Numbered from the stretch's first letter, positions 23,030 to 35,973 are shown. The stretch: 64,000 bases of DNA from Acorus gramineus (GCA_030737835.1 JAUJYN010000013.1:1422806-1486805); one strand, 5' to 3'. Notes: generated by a model from the sequence alone, not told the origin. Translations and numbers: made by a program.

Positions 23030-23135
23030 TTTGAGGAGATTTGATTACAATTTGTTGTTTCATTGACTTAATATTTCTTTTAATGAGAAAGACCATGGTT
23101 GCTTCCAGGAAAGAATGCAAAAAATGATTTTAATG
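23030..23135. repeat. Duplicated block D4, partial third copy
   Basis: The words TTGTTGTTTCATTGACTT, GAGAAAGACCATGGTTGCTTCC and GAATGCAA match D4 at 20940-21020. Confidence 0.6.
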
Positions 23136-24509
23136 TTAAAACTAATAAATTATATTCAATTTATTGTCAATGTCTTAACTTAACTTTTTGCCCAGAGGTC
23201 AAATTTGAACAAAGAAATTCTCACATTTCGTGTGGAAGCCAGAGAGGCTGAGAACGAGCAGTCGAGCACTGAAAATAACGTGGTACGATAGAGTTTTATA
23301 TCGGTGTACAGACCAAACTCAGGCTTGACTAGATCTAATAAGAGAGTGACACATGTACCCAATAACTGATTGTGCACTTCAACTCATAGGATGTTTACGT
23401 TGTTCGATTCATAAGCCGTGCAGTTCAATACTGATGATCTGACCAAACTCATACATTACTGAAATCGGACCTGGGCGACCTAGCCAGTCACCCACCTCAG
23501 CTATACCTACGACCAACTCTTATGCTTTACATTAATTAAAAGAGTGATGTTACACAGTTTTTTTTCTAGTCTCATATGAGTTGATAGAAAATTAACGACG
23601 CATATACTAACATTAACGAGGTATATGCTTCGATGATTTTTTTTACATTTTCTTTAAATACATCTGTGCAATTCATTAGAATTTATGCTTCATTTTTTAT
23701 ATAAGCATGTACTTCATTAGATGAGGTATACTACTTTTAAAAACTTCAAAACACATGTAAATTGGAATTATGGCTAGAATTGGAGCTGTACATAATATTA
23801 TCCTAATTAAAATAATGGATCCTGAAAAAAGCTAATCCCAATAAATCTTTTTAACTGATTAGCCTTGTAATATCCTGTTTATTCCCAAATTAGCTAGAGA
23901 TGACTAGTTTTCCCCAAGAAGTTAGTTAACCAAAATTAAGCATATACTGGAAATGGCGGGTGACAATAATATAATGATGAAAAGGCCAGGACCTAAGAAG
24001 AGAAGCTGTACCAGCAAACTCTGTCAATTAAAGCCAAAACATACACTGGTTAGATTGGGGACCGTACTTCGCCAGGGTGGGGGACGTTCACTCTAGAGCA
24101 AGGAGCCTCCGGATCACGGGATTATAATTTGGGCGCACTTTGCTTGGACAGTTGATGTCTTTTCTAACCCGTAAGAAGAGTTTTTTTATTCTTGTGTTTT
24201 TTCTTTTTCATCTATTCTCGTCCCATTCAGAATTTGTAATTCGAATAAAAAATAAAATCGAATTGCAAATATCTTTTCTTAAAAAAAAAGCCAAAACACC
24301 GGTGGATCTCTATTGGATGCTATTTAAACAAATCTATATAGAGAAGCTTCAATTTTGTGTTGGAAGTTGGTACCATTTTAAATTTATATTTGAACAGAAA
24401 CACAACTTTTATATTAAGAAGAACAAAGATCATCACTGGATAATATATTACTGCTTACGAGCCCCATCTTGAATCACTTTTTGGTCATTTGTGGCCGTTT
24501 CGATTTACA
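23136..24509. other. AT-rich intergenic DNA
   Basis: The 110-codon frame at 24140-24472 is Phe/Lys/Ile-rich, typical of AT-rich noncoding DNA, and has no motif. Near 23690-23800 there is a TTATATAAGCATGTACTTCATTAGA / AATTATGGCTAGAATTGG stretch resembling 45100-45310. Nothing else recognised. Confidence 0.45.
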
Positions 24510-24514
24510 TATTA

Positions 24515-25601
24515 TGGTAAAAAATCTTTATCAAAATCAGGGCAATGCAAAGAACCTAGTAAGGCCACAGATTCAAACCAATATGAAAACACAGCAAATA
24601 TTCTGCAAATAAGAACAGAGGATTAGAAAAACATATCAGTTTTGATGGAAGTGAGCAGAGACGCTCTGTCCTCGGTGAATAAGGCCCCCCCCCCACGCAC
24701 AGGGATGAACGGCTCCTACCACTGAGAGATACGACCACCAGGGTTATGCCTCCTCGGGGTGCGAGCTACGAGGAGACCACAGTGAACAGCCGCGATCCTT
24801 TCAGACGCTCAGATCAGAGAACAAGGAAAGTGGAAAGAACAGACTCCTCTGTAAAGGAAAAAACCAAAACAGAAGAACAGTGGTTGTAGGTGGGCTCTGG
24901 ACTTGTGATTTCGTTGATGTGAGAGAGACCAATTTGACACCTTTATATAGGCAGTCTAACAACGTTCACAAAAAAGGAAAACCGACCACTTAAATGCGCG
25001 CATTAAAATTGTAACCCGACCACTTAATTACGCACATTAAAATTGTAACCCGACCACTTAATTGCGCACATTAATTGAAATAATTGCGCACATTAACGGG
25101 CAATTAATACACGCATCCGTTGAGAGATCTCGGCGCGGACGGTTTTGGAAATAATCATGGTGGCGGTTTTAGAAACAATTCAAATTCAAATTCAAAAAGG
25201 AGTTGTCGCGAGAGACAAAAAGAAACCCACGCGCATACGGGCCAAGCCCGAGCCCGCGGAAAGGGATTTGCACCCCCCCTGCGCGCGCGCCCAAGTGTGG
25301 CCCGCAACCCAGCCCGGCCTGCCTCGTGTGCAGGCGCGACGTGCGAGCGCGCACGCCCGGTTAACTAGTTTTTCCACCAGAAATCCAAACCCATGGGTTG
25401 ATGGGTTGGGCCTCGTGTGCGCGCGCGTAGGGGTTTGGTTCAACAAGTCTCAACAATGGAATGGTTTGACTCTAGGTATAAGGTGACACAATGAAGTGGT
25501 TTTAACCGATGTGGGACTTAAAGTGTTGGGAAGGGAAAAATGAATACTCAATTTTTGGTCAACCAAAGAATGGGTCATTCAAAATGGGCCCAACACTAAC
25601 A
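24515..25601 (-). mobile_element. Copia-1 3' LTR
   Basis: 1087 bp, reading on the minus strand TGTTAGTGTTGGG...TTTTTTACCA. A CTATATAAAGG TATA box lies at about 24941-24949. It is preceded by tandem repeats in U3 (24982-25075) and a GC-rich block at 25200-25430. The right border is set by the adjoining polypurine tract and by identity with the other LTR; the left border by the TATTA target duplication. Confidence 0.88.
24982..25075 (-). repeat. U3 tandem repeats upstream of the Copia-1 TATA box
   Basis: Nearly 2.7 units of about 35 bp (CGACCACTTAATTRCGCAC...TTAAAATTGTAAC). The same array is present in the other LTR at about 44202-44295. Its place just upstream of the TATA box fits an LTR enhancer array. 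Confidence 0.6.
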
Positions 25602-25612
25602 ATCCCCCCCTT
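25602..25612 (-). other. Copia-1 polypurine tract
   Basis: The minus strand reads AAGGGGGGGAT directly before the LTR start TGTTAG, the expected place for plus-strand priming. Confidence 0.8.
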
Positions 25613-26499
25613 GACCTAAAATTGTAGAAGAAAGAATATGATCTGAGCATCTTATACCATGTAATAGATGAAGGTACCTTCTGGGTTTGAACCTTCACTT
25701 AGTGTAAACTAGATCCAACTGAGAAGTGTGAATAGACCATGTCCTTGAATTCGACCCCTTAAGCCAGAATTCACTAGTCACACACACGGTACAGGATATG
25801 GGTCTTGTTCTGCGGGGCAGCACGTTACGGCCATGTGCTCGTATCCTTTCTTGAGTGCCTTAGAGACTTAGCCCAAATCTCAAAGAACGCGGCCTCACGT
25901 CCGTGCACTCATATAGGTGAGTTCTCCAGGGTGCCTGCGTGGGCCACACCCTGTCCGAAAAGGACTTGAACCCATTAAGAGAGTAAGCTCAACCTTCTTC
26001 CGCCACAGTATAGTACTGATATCATAGGGATGAGTTAGAGAAGCTTTTTCTCTACAGTACTCACAAGTTTACCAATACAGCTTCGTTAACCCCTTGAAAA
26101 CCATCTTCATAGGATCTCCAATCACAATGGTAGGGAGCCCGCTGTAGGTAATTATATAATGGGGTGAAGCCCCATCCCCCTCGATGTCTCATGGACAAGT
26201 CGTCTGACAAGTCCTTTTGTGAAATGATCTGTGAGATTTCTCTCGGATCTCACAAACTCTAGAGTAATTATCCCCTGAGAAATCAGGTGCCGAATTGATT
26301 TATATCGCAAGCGCAAGTGTCTAGACATTTTCTCATTATCATTATTTTGTAATGATTTTACAATCACAACTTTGTTGTCACATCTTATAGAAATTGTTGA
26401 AATAGGCTTTCCCATCAATGGAATCTCACTCAACAGATTCCTAAGCCATTCTACCTCTGAAGCTACAATATCCAATGCAATAAGCTCTGATTCTCTTTT

Positions 26500-29400
26500 G
26501 TCACGCCCCAGGGCGGCCGTCCCTGGGACGCGGCAAGCGTATATCTGATATCAGCAGTCTATACAGGAGGTCAATAACATACTCTAACAACATCCAAAAT
26601 GGCAACACAGACAACAAAGGGGCTGACATGATATATACACAAATAGCGGAAGCTAAAAGACTGAGTCTGTAAATCAAAAACATATTACAGACTCGATACA
26701 CAATCAACTGTCCTGTGAGAGCCAATATATACAATGACATCCAAATATAATACAAACATGTGCCCAAGCACAGAATACAATACATACAAATCAAAAAGGG
26801 ATGCTGATAGCCTCTACCACTCGCGGAAATGTGGCGCTGCACCGCTACTGTTGAGGTCCCTCGGGGAGCTCCTCCTCCTGATCCGACTCAGATAACACTG
26901 GAGAAAAATATATGCGAGGGGTGAGCCACACGCTCAGTGAATAGCACAACCCATGCATCACAATTCATATTAACCACAAATAATTATTAAAAGCCTCAAA
27001 GTGGCAGGAACTACACAATCCAGTGGGTCGCTCATCGCCAACCCACTACACCCTCACCCTCACCTTTCCAAAGGTGACATAGGATATTGGGACTGACTAG
27101 GCTGTTAATCTCCCTTGGTCCATCGATAGTCTCTCCTCCACTCCGTAGCCGCTTGGCCTACTCCCAGACTTCAGCACAGTCCGAATCCAAAATCAGGAGG
27201 TACCTACTGATGGGAGCCCTCTCACGGGACGGCCTTTCTAATGCTGGGGCAGTCTCTACACGGATCCAACGAAGGGAACAAAAATAGCCTATCCATACGC
27301 ATACGATCCACTCGGATCCGCGGTACCCTTAACTGGAAAAAGAAATCCTGGGAAGGCACCATGAGGTCCCGATACAGGATATCCCGACAACCAAACAAGG
27401 AACACGGAGTACCCTAGCCCGGGTCTCAACGCTGACTTCGCAAGGCCCCTTAATCCAGAAAAGGGAGACTCTACTGGTGTCATGAATTATTCAGAATTCC
27501 TCCAGGGCGCATAACCAAGATGCGGGGAACATATATAATAATAACGAGGTTATAATATTATCGGGAAAGGAAACCTTGGGAGGGCACCATGAGGTCCCGA
27601 CATAGGATATCCCGACAACCAAAGAAGGAACACGGAGTACCCTAGTCCGGGTCTCAATGCTGACCTCGCAAGGCCCCTTATAATATTTCCTAAGGCATGT
27701 TGAAATACTATAAGTTCGCATTTAATTTAATAAATTAAAATAGTAGGACACATGCATAGGTCGAGGCTTCCTAGCATGAGAACAGGGTGACAGGATGCAT
27801 GGCTCTTACACATATCCTAAGGGTGCAAGTCCTTAACATACAAAGTCTAGGGTAGCATGCATACTACAATATTAATCATGCTTGCATGGATTACATATTA
27901 CACAAGTTAATATTAACCATGGTGCCCCAGGGGAGGACGGTACACGCCCAAGTGCATATAGCGCCTCCCTACTGGGTTGGATTGTACCACTCACCCTTAA
28001 CCGGGTCGTCGCGTGACCGTCCGTCAAGATCTGCAAGACAGTGTAATCAACTTGGTGAGTAAAATACATAAATACAACTAAAATACATTAAAATACCCAA
28101 CACTCGGACAAGCGAACATACGGCCTGTACGCACGCAAGTCCGAGCACCCCGACTCACTCCCGAACCCCTGACAACCATACGCACGGCCACCCGACCCAG
28201 GCGTACAGCCGCGCCCCAGCCCGCGCACCCAGGCGCACTGCCGAGCCCCTGCCCGCATGCCCGGACACGCTGCCGAGCCCCCCCGGGTGCACCGCGCGCT
28301 CACTGCGCCCCAGCGTAGCAACCCGCGCGCACACCTGCACGCCCTGCGCCCCAACGCTGCACCCCGCGCGCACCCCGCGCGCACCACCCGCTCGCCTCAC
28401 CGCGCGCACACAACACGCCCTGCGCCTCTACGCAGCGCTCCACGCGCACGCCCCCGCACGGCCCCCTGCGCGCAGCACCCGCACGTGGCTCCGCGCGCAC
28501 AGCACGCCCGCGCCTCTGCGCAGCGCCCCGCGCGCACGCTCCCGCACGGCGCCCAGCGCGCAGCACCCGCACACTCCTGCTGCACCTGCATGCACGCCCG
28601 CACGCACGCGCGTGTGCCCTGCCAGCCTGCCTGCCTGCGCTGCCAGCCTACCCGAGACAGCCTACCACCTCCCCGACGGCCACCAATGGCCACCAACCGC
28701 CACCAACCGCCACCAACAGCCATGCATACCCCAAAAACACTTCCTAACATACATCTAAACAAGAAATGGAAGGAAACGAAGCTTACCCTAGGAGAGGAAG
28801 AGAAGGGGAGGAAGAACGGGTGCTCTTCGCGCACCGAAACACCTCCTCCAAGGCTACCACCACCAAGATCTCCTTTAGCCCTCGAAATGGCTGAAATCAG
28901 AGGAGAAAAGAGGGCATGAGAAGGGGTCACACATGTGGGAACTCGAATCCGAGACCACCGGAAGGTAGATCGGGAGCTCACCTATCTTTTCTCTTCTTAG
29001 GGTTTTTGGTTTCAATCTCTAGAACTAGGTCAAAAGGGAGGATTAAAGAGAGGGAGAGAGAGAGAGAGAGATTCTCGGAGAAGATGATGAATAGTGGGGG
29101 ATTTTGTCTTGGTCGTGGGATTTATCTATCCTCACACACACCACACACACTCACACCCTCAATTAGGTTAGGTTAAACTAGGTTTAGGGAGGTTTAAGTG
29201 TGGTTTGACCCTAGTCAACCCAACCACACAAAAATCCAAGCACACTTGACCAAGTCATGGGCCCACCTTGACCAAGTCAAGTCTCCCAATGACTTCTCGC
29301 TCGGTCAAAACTCGGATACGCTTCGGAACTGTGAAATTCTGAAACATATTCAATAAAATTTTTGTGAGTGGCTTGGAATGGCACCAGGACACATAATATG

Positions 29401-29551
29401 CAGTTAGATTTTCAATCGGAGCCCTCAAACTCAGGGTGATAGCTAAAAGTCTAAAATTTTAGCGGTTCCGATCGAAAAAAATGAAGAAGCTGGAAAACTG
29501 CCAGAATGTCCCAATGGTGACCAGAAGGTTAAAAGTGACACATATATAACA
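26500..29551 (-). mobile_element. X1: solo LTR of family X
   Basis: 3052 bp reading TGTCACGCCCC...ATATATAACA on the plus strand, inserted in Copia-1 RNase H. In sense (minus) orientation it has a leader, a donor at 28786, a GC-rich intron and an acceptor at 28031. It carries one copy of the GGTGACATAGGAT unit and two copies of the 120-bp CCCGACAACCAAA unit. No internal region or second LTR. No clean 5-bp target duplication. It is the most diverged X copy apart from Z. Confidence 0.8.
28031..28786 (-). other. Predicted intron in X1 with GC-rich core
   Basis: On the minus strand, GTAAGC donor (28786) and TTGATTACACTGTCTTGCAG acceptor (28031), about 756 bp. The core (about 28130-28740) is extremely rich in GC and CG dinucleotides with short CGCGC and CACGC words. 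Conserved in place and boundaries in all other X copies. Confidence 0.55.
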
Positions 29552-32500
29552 ATTGTGGAACGAGCAATTACTGTCTGTTTAACAGACCTCCATGTTATTG
29601 CTGCACCACCTATCAAAAACACAAACCCACTGGTTGATTTAATATCAACTGAATCAGAGATCCAGTTGGCGTCAGAATAACCCTCAAGTACAGGAGGAAA
29701 ACCAGTATAATGTAATGAAAGTGAAATAGATCCTCGCAGATATCTAAATACACGTGTGAGTGCAGTCCAATGCTCTTTATTAGGATTGCTTGTGTATCTA
29801 CTTAGCCTACAAACAGCATATGCAATATCAGGACGAGTGCAATTCATAAGATACATTAAACTTCCAATCATTTGTGCATATAATTCCTGTCCAACAGGTT
29901 CTCCCAAATTCTTTTTCAACTTAATTGATGAATCATATGGTGTATGCACAGGTGAAAAATCATACATATCAAATTTTTTGAGTATCTTCTCAATGTAGTG
30001 AGACTGTGAAAGTGTAATACCAGATGAAGTCTTGACTAATTTTATTCCCAAAATTAGACTTGCATGACCAAGATCTTTCATATCAAAGTTTTTAGAAAGA
30101 AAAATTTTGGTTTCTTCAATAATGTCCTGATTAGACCCAAAAATTAAAATATCATCAACATATAGGCAAATGATAACACAAGCATCAGATTTCACTTTCA
30201 TATAAAGACATCTGTCATACTCATTATTTTTAAAACCAAAAGAAGCGATGACTCTATCAAATTTTTCATACCACTGTTTAGGAGCTTGTTTGAGCCCGTA
30301 CAGAGATTTCACGAGTTTACACACCTTCTGTTCTTGTCCAGGAACCACAAATCCTTCAGGTTGGTCCATATAGATCTCCTCATTGAGATCTCCATGTAAA
30401 AAAGCGGTTTTGACATCCATCTGATGGATTTCAAGACCATGAATTGAAGCTAATGCGACCAGTATCCGAATAGTGGTAATTCTAGTGACAGGAGAATATG
30501 TATCAAAATAATCCACACCAGGTTTTTGTTTAAAGCCCTTTGCTACTAGCCTAGCCTTGTATTTTTCTATAGAGCCATCTGGACGAAATTTCTTTTTGAA
30601 GATCCATTTACACCCAATTGTTCTACTACCTGGAGGGAGAGAAGTAAGAACCCAAGTATTATTATGAAGAATGGAATCAAATTCACTATTAATTGCTTCT
30701 CTCCAAAAAGGTGCATCTGGAGATGACATAGCTTCATTGAAGGTTAAGGGATCATCTTCAATAAGAAATGTGAGGAAGTCATCTCCAAATGTTTTTTCTA
30801 CTCTAGGTCTCTTACTTCTTCTTAATTCAGGTTCATTCTCAAGAGATGGAACAAAGGAAGAAGAAGAAGCCCCTAGATCAGCAGTAGATTTATGTCCAAT
30901 AGCTTTAGAATTTGTGGTTTTCATGGGAAAAATATCTTCAAAAAAGACAACATCTCTAGACTCAATAATTGAGTTGGGACTGATCTCAGGAATTCCAGAT
31001 TGTAGGACTAAAAATCTATATGCAGCACTATGATATGCATAGCCCACAAATGCACAATCAATGTTTTTTGTCCTAACTTCTTCTTTTTGGGAGGAGGAAT
31101 ATTCACTTTTGCCAAACATCCCCAAACTTTGATGCTACTAAGGTTGGGTTTCCTACCTTTCCACAATTCATAAGGAGTTTTATCACAATTTCTAAGGGGA
31201 ACCCTATTTAGAATATGACAAGCAGAATATATGGCCTCTCCCCAAAAATTTTCAGATAAACCAGAACTTGATAACATGGAATTAACCATGTCACACAGGG
31301 TCCGATTTTTCCGTTCTGCCACACCATTGGATTGGGGTGAATAGGGAGCGGTGGTCTGATGAATGATGCCATTATCTTCACACAATTTAGAAATTCATTC
31401 GATGTATATTCACCTCCTCGATCAGACCTAATCACTTTGATTTTTCTATCTAATTGATTTTCTACTTCTGCCTTATAAATTTTGAAAAATTCTAGAGCCT
31501 CATCTTTTGAACGCAACAGATACACATAACAAAATTTTGAAAAATCATCAATAAAGGTTATGAAGTATCTTTTTCCTCCTCGAGTAAGCATACCATTCAT
31601 TTCACATATGTCACTATGTACTAAGCCTAACAGTTCAGAAATTCTATCAACAGATTTAAAAGGTTTTCTAGGCTGTTTCGCTTGCACACAGATATGACAT
31701 TTAGAAGTTTCATTAAGATGAGATTTAGGAATCAAATCAAGAAACATCATTCTTTTTATGGTACTTAAGTTTATATGTCCTAAACGAGCATGCCACATAT
31801 TATGAGATTCAACATTCAAAGCAGTAGTAATAAGGAGGAAGAACATTCAAACATAATATTCAACTTAAACAAACCATCACACACATAGCCTTTCCCAACG
31901 AAGGTTTCAAACCTAGTTATTACAACCTTATTTGCTTCAAAAACTAGTTTATAACCTTGCTGTATCAACAGCGACCCACTAACTAAGTTTTTCCTCAAAT
32001 CAGGAACGTGTTGCACGTTTTGAAGTGATAGGACATTCCCGGACGTGAAGAGTAGATCAACATGTCCTTCTCCAATGATACGTGCAGCAGAGTTGTTGCC
32101 CATTCTCACATGTCCATCAATGGCCTGATAGGAAGTAAATAAGGATCTATCAGAACAAAGGTGTACATTTGCTCCGGTGTCTATCCACCAATCAGTAGAT
32201 TGACAAGCTAAGTTTAACTCAGGATGGACAGTGACAAACCTAATTTGGGAGGAAGAGGGTGCAGGGTCATGAATCACCACATTCGCTTGGACCTTATTCT
32301 CTGAGTCCTTCTGGGTAGGATGGTTGCTTTTATAATTCAGATTTTGAGGAAGGGTCTTTCGTTTGTAGCAACTTCTTGCAATATGCCCTTTCTTCCCACA
32401 CACGTAGCAACCAGCTTCATCATTGGTTTTCTTTTTAAACTGTGGCTTTACATGACCCTTAGCTGCCCCATTCTTTTTAAAAGGTTTGGACTTGGGTTTA

Positions 32501-33290
32501 AAACCTTCGGCTATGTGTGCTTTGGCAGAAAACTCTTTAGGAAGTTTAGAGACCTTATCTTGAAGCCTATGCTCATCTTCTATCCTAATAGTGGTCAAAA
32601 TATCATTCAAGACAGGTATACCTCTACGATGTTTAAGTTTGATAGCAAAATTAGACCAGGAGGGAGGCAATTTTTCAATAATGGAGTATGCAAGAAAGGT
32701 GTCATCAAGAATCATCCCATATTTTCTAATCTCATGAATAATAGTTTTCAGGTCTACGATTTGTTTCATGATAGACAGATTATCAACCATGTTGAATTTT
32801 AAAAATTTTCCGACAGCATATTTTTCTAACCCAGCATCTTCAAGACTATATTTTTTTTCGAGTTCTGTCCACAGTTCGAAAGTGCCTTTTGTAGTACAAA
32901 AAATATCATACAACTCAGGGGTTAAGGCACTCAAGATTCGACCATGGCACAAGAAATCTTTCTCTTCCCAGGCACCGTCTAATTCAATAGTTTTTCCTTT
33001 CGGATCTGCTATTTTATCAGGATCGGCATCCTTGGGATCGGAGGTCTTGGTAAGGTCAATGGAAGTGGACTCTTTATCAGAAAGAGACTTGGATTCACCT
33101 AAGACAGTTCTTAAAACAGAAATTAATCCTAGGGTGGTGAGCCAATACCTACATTGCTGCTGCCATCTTTTAAAATTGGTACCATCAAACAAAGCCGGTT
33201 TAGCAGATAAATCTTCTACAAGACCCATTTTTGAAAACATGAGGTTTGAAAAAAAGGTCTAGGTAAAATGCAACATTTATTCACCGAGAA

Positions 33291-33507
33291 TGTTAAAAAA
33301 TCTTTATCAAAATCAGGGCAATGCAAAGAACCTAGTAAGGCCACAGATTCAAACCAATATGAAAACAGCAAATAGCAAATAAGAACAGAGGATTAGAAAA
33401 CATATCAGTTTTGGTGGAAGCGAGCAGAGACGCTCTGTCCTCGGTGAATAAGGCCCCCCCACGCACAGGGATGAACGGCTCCTACCACTGAGAGATACGA
33501 CCACCAG
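33291..33507 (-). mobile_element. Copia-1 5' LTR, gag-proximal part
   Basis: Matches 24515-24740 of the 3' LTR. It is separated from the rest of the 5' LTR (43961-44843) by the X2 insertion complex. The gag start lies only about 50 bp beyond the LTR end. The leader starts TTCTCGGTGAATAA (minus strand), not the TGGTATCAGAGC usual for initiator-tRNA-Met priming. Confidence 0.88.
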
Positions 33508-34770
33508 TGTCACGCCCCAGGGCGGCCGTCCCCGGGACGCGGCAAGTGTATATAAAATATCAGAATCTACACAGGAGGTCAATAATATATCATACACAAA
33601 CAACCAGAATGACACACAGACAACAAAGAGGCTGACATGATATATACACCAAATGCGGAAGCAAAAGACTGAATCTGTAAATAAACATACTACAGAGTCA
33701 ATACTCAATCATCTGTCCTGTGAGAGCCAATATACACCAATACGACTGAATATACACAGACGCGTGCCAAGCACGGAAATAAAATACATACAGTCAAGAA
33801 GGGATGCTGATAACCTCTGGTACTCGCGGAAACGTGGCGCTGCTCCGCTACTGAAGGAATCCCTCGGAAAGCTCCAACTGCTGCTCCGGCTCCAGCTCAG
33901 GCTCAGTGGCAACTGGGGAAAACATATGCGAGGGGTGAGCCACACGCTCAGTGAACGGCACAACCCATGCATCACAGACAATATTGACCACAATGCAATT
34001 ATTTATCCAACCTCTAAGTGGCATAACAACATAATCCAGTGGTTCGTACATCGCCGAACCACCACACCCTCACCCTCACCCATCAATGGGTGACATAGGC
34101 TATTGGGACTGATAATCATCCAACCACAATCCAGCGGGTCGCTCATCGCCAACCCACTACACCCTCACCCTCACCCTACCACGGGTGACATAGGATTTTG
34201 GGACTGACTAGGCTGTTGGTCACCCTTGGTCCACCGATAGTCTCTCCTCCACTCCGTAGGCCGCTTGGCTTTCACCCACAACTTCAGCCTAGTCCGAAAC
34301 CAAATCAGGAGGCGCCTACTGATGGGAACCCTTGGAAGGGACGGCCTTTCTAACGCTGGGGCAGTCTCTGTTATATATGTGGCACTTTTTAGCCTGCTGG
34401 TAACCGTTGGAGCATTTCTGGCAGTTTTAAAAATTTTAGGGTTTTTCGATCGGAACCGCATAATTTCAGACTGTTAGCTATCGTCTGAGCTAGAGGACTC
34501 CGATTGAAAATCTAACTGCATATTATGTGTCCTGGTGCCATTTTAAGCCACTCATGAAAATTTCATCGAATTCTGGCATCGTTTGCAAAAATTTCGCAGT
34601 TCCGGGGCGTATCCGGGTTTTTTAAGTCGCGCTCTACTTAAAAGAAATCGAAAAATATCTCGTCACTATTCATCATCTTCCCGACTAGCCTCTCTCTCTC
34701 TCCTCCTCCGATTTTCTTCCGTTCGAGCCCCTTACACCCCTCAAAACCAAATACCTAAGGCACGGGAAGT

Positions 34771-34791
34771 GTAGATCGGGTCCCGATCTAC
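34771..34791 (+). repeat. Leader hairpin of family X
   Basis: Arms GTAGATCGGG and CCCGATCTAC separated by one base form a perfect hairpin in the predicted 5' leader. The same 21-bp motif is intact at 41087-41107 (X4), 43550-43570 (X2) and 50122-50142 (X5); X1 keeps only the left arm. Confidence 0.7.
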
Positions 34792-34960
34792 GCTCCGGTG
34801 TCTTCAAATTCGAATTCCGACGATCCTAGCCTCCCCGACCTCCCCTCTCTCTCCTCTGTTTCGAGCCAAATCAAGGGCCGTGATAGATCGGGGCGTGAGA
34901 AGGCTTGTGGGAAAGGTTTCGGCGCGTGGAGATCCACCGGACGCCCCTTCCTCCCCCTCG

Positions 34961-35973
34961 GTAAGCTTCTTTCCCTCTCTTTTCTTGTCTAGATGATTGC
35001 TAGGGAGGAGTTTTGTGTGTGGGGGGGATGGTCGGTGGCAGTGGGGGTCGTCGGAGGGTGGTCGGAGGTGGTTGGAAGTGGTCGGGGCAGTGGGAGGGGT
35101 GGTTGGAGGTGCTCGGCAGGCGGGAGATGTCCTCGGGCGCAGGCAGCAGCAGCAGCGGCCAGGCAGCGTGCAGGCCGGGCGCGCGCGGGCATGCGCGCGT
35201 GCGTGCGCGGGTGTGCGTGCGCGCGGCGTGTGCGTGGGTGTGCGCGGGCCTGGTGCGTGGGGCTGGTCGTGCTGGGCGCGCTGGATGGACTGGGGGCCTC
35301 AGGCAGCACAGCAACGAGCAGGGGCCGGCTGGGCGTGCGCGCGTGCGTACGCGCGAGCGTGCGCGCGGGCGTGCGCTCGGGGGAGTTGGCCGCGGCAGTG
35401 CGGGGCGTGCGAGCTGCTCGGGTGGTGCTGTGCGCGAAGGGGCTGATGGCGAGCTGGTCTGGGCGCTGGTCTGGGCGCTGGTCTGGGCGCGCGCGGAGGT
35501 GCTGGCCGAGGTGCTGGACGCGCAAGGTGCGCGCGGAGGTGCTGGCGGAGGTGCTGGCGGAGGTGCTGAGCGGAGCGCTCGGGTGCTGGGGCGCGCGCGG
35601 AGGAGGCGCGGGGCGAGGAGCTGTGCGCGAGGCGTGCGCGGGGCGCGGCGGAGCGGCGGAGCTGTGCGCGGGGCGCGGCGGAGCGGCGGAGGTGCGCGCG
35701 GGGCGCGCGCGGGGCGAGGAGCGTGCGCACGGCGTGCGGGGCGCGTGCGGGCTGCCGCGGCTGGGCTCGGTGGACGCGCGGGGCCCCGGGCGGTGCGCGG
35801 AGTGCGCGGGCTGAGGCGCGGCGGCGCGTCCGGGCGGTCGGGTGGCCGTGCGGGTGGTGGCCGGCCGTGCGGTGGTTGCCGGGGGGGGGGGTGTTGGATG
35901 TTTGTTTGTGTGTTTCATGTATTTTTGGGATAATTGTGGATTTATTCTAACCAGTTAATACCTTGTCTTCCAG
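34961..35973 (+). other. Predicted intron in X3 with GC-rich core
   Basis: Donor CCCCTCG|GTAAGC and acceptor TTAATACCTTGTCTTCCAG with a TTCTAAC branch-like word about 25 nt upstream, 1013 bp. The core (about 35000-35890) is G-rich on the sense strand, with CG-dense words and a 12-bp tandem TCTGGGCGCTGG (about 35458-35490). All six frames stay open for long stretches because stops are rare here; those frames are not genes. Confidence 0.6.

Larger units (their letters stand above)
25613..33290 (-). mobile_element. Copia-1 internal region (gag-pol), interrupted by X1
   Basis: Approximate parts from right to left: gag from about 33.24 kb; CCHC zinc knuckle (CYVCGKKGHIARSC) near 32.4 kb; protease DTGA near 32.17 kb; GAG-pre-integrase and integrase about 31.85-31.0 kb; reverse transcriptase with YVDD near 30.16 kb; RNase H from about 29.85 kb, continuing beyond the X1 insertion to about 26.15 kb. 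The order integrase before reverse transcriptase defines Ty1/copia. About 540 bp of noncoding DNA separate RNase H from the polypurine tract. It is broken (a handful of breaks besides X1), so a fossil. Lineage within copia not assigned. Confidence 0.88.

Noticed and set aside
24140-24472. 110-codon frame left of Copia-1
   Set aside because: Phe/Lys/Ile-rich translation of AT-rich DNA; no motif, signal or homologous copy.
24685-24697. C-run in the Copia-1 LTR (and C14 near 46270 and 60054) as a functional element
   Set aside because: Homopolymer length differs between the two LTRs, which is more likely slippage or sequencing error.
28088-28981. Frames of 84-220 codons in X1
   Set aside because: Low-complexity translations of the GC-rich intron core.
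34798-34992. Short frame in the X leader similar between X3 and X4 (SSNxNSDDPSLPDLPSLSS)
   Set aside because: It opens at GTG, not ATG, runs across the predicted donor site, and in X5 and X2 the sequence is not kept at protein level. Similarity follows from DNA similarity.
34989-35933. Long overlapping frames on both strands in the GC-rich core of X3 (up to 309 codons)
   Set aside because: All frames are open because stops are rare in CG-dense DNA. The products are Ala/Arg/Pro/Thr/His or Gly/Arg/Ala low-complexity strings, and the region is a predicted intron.
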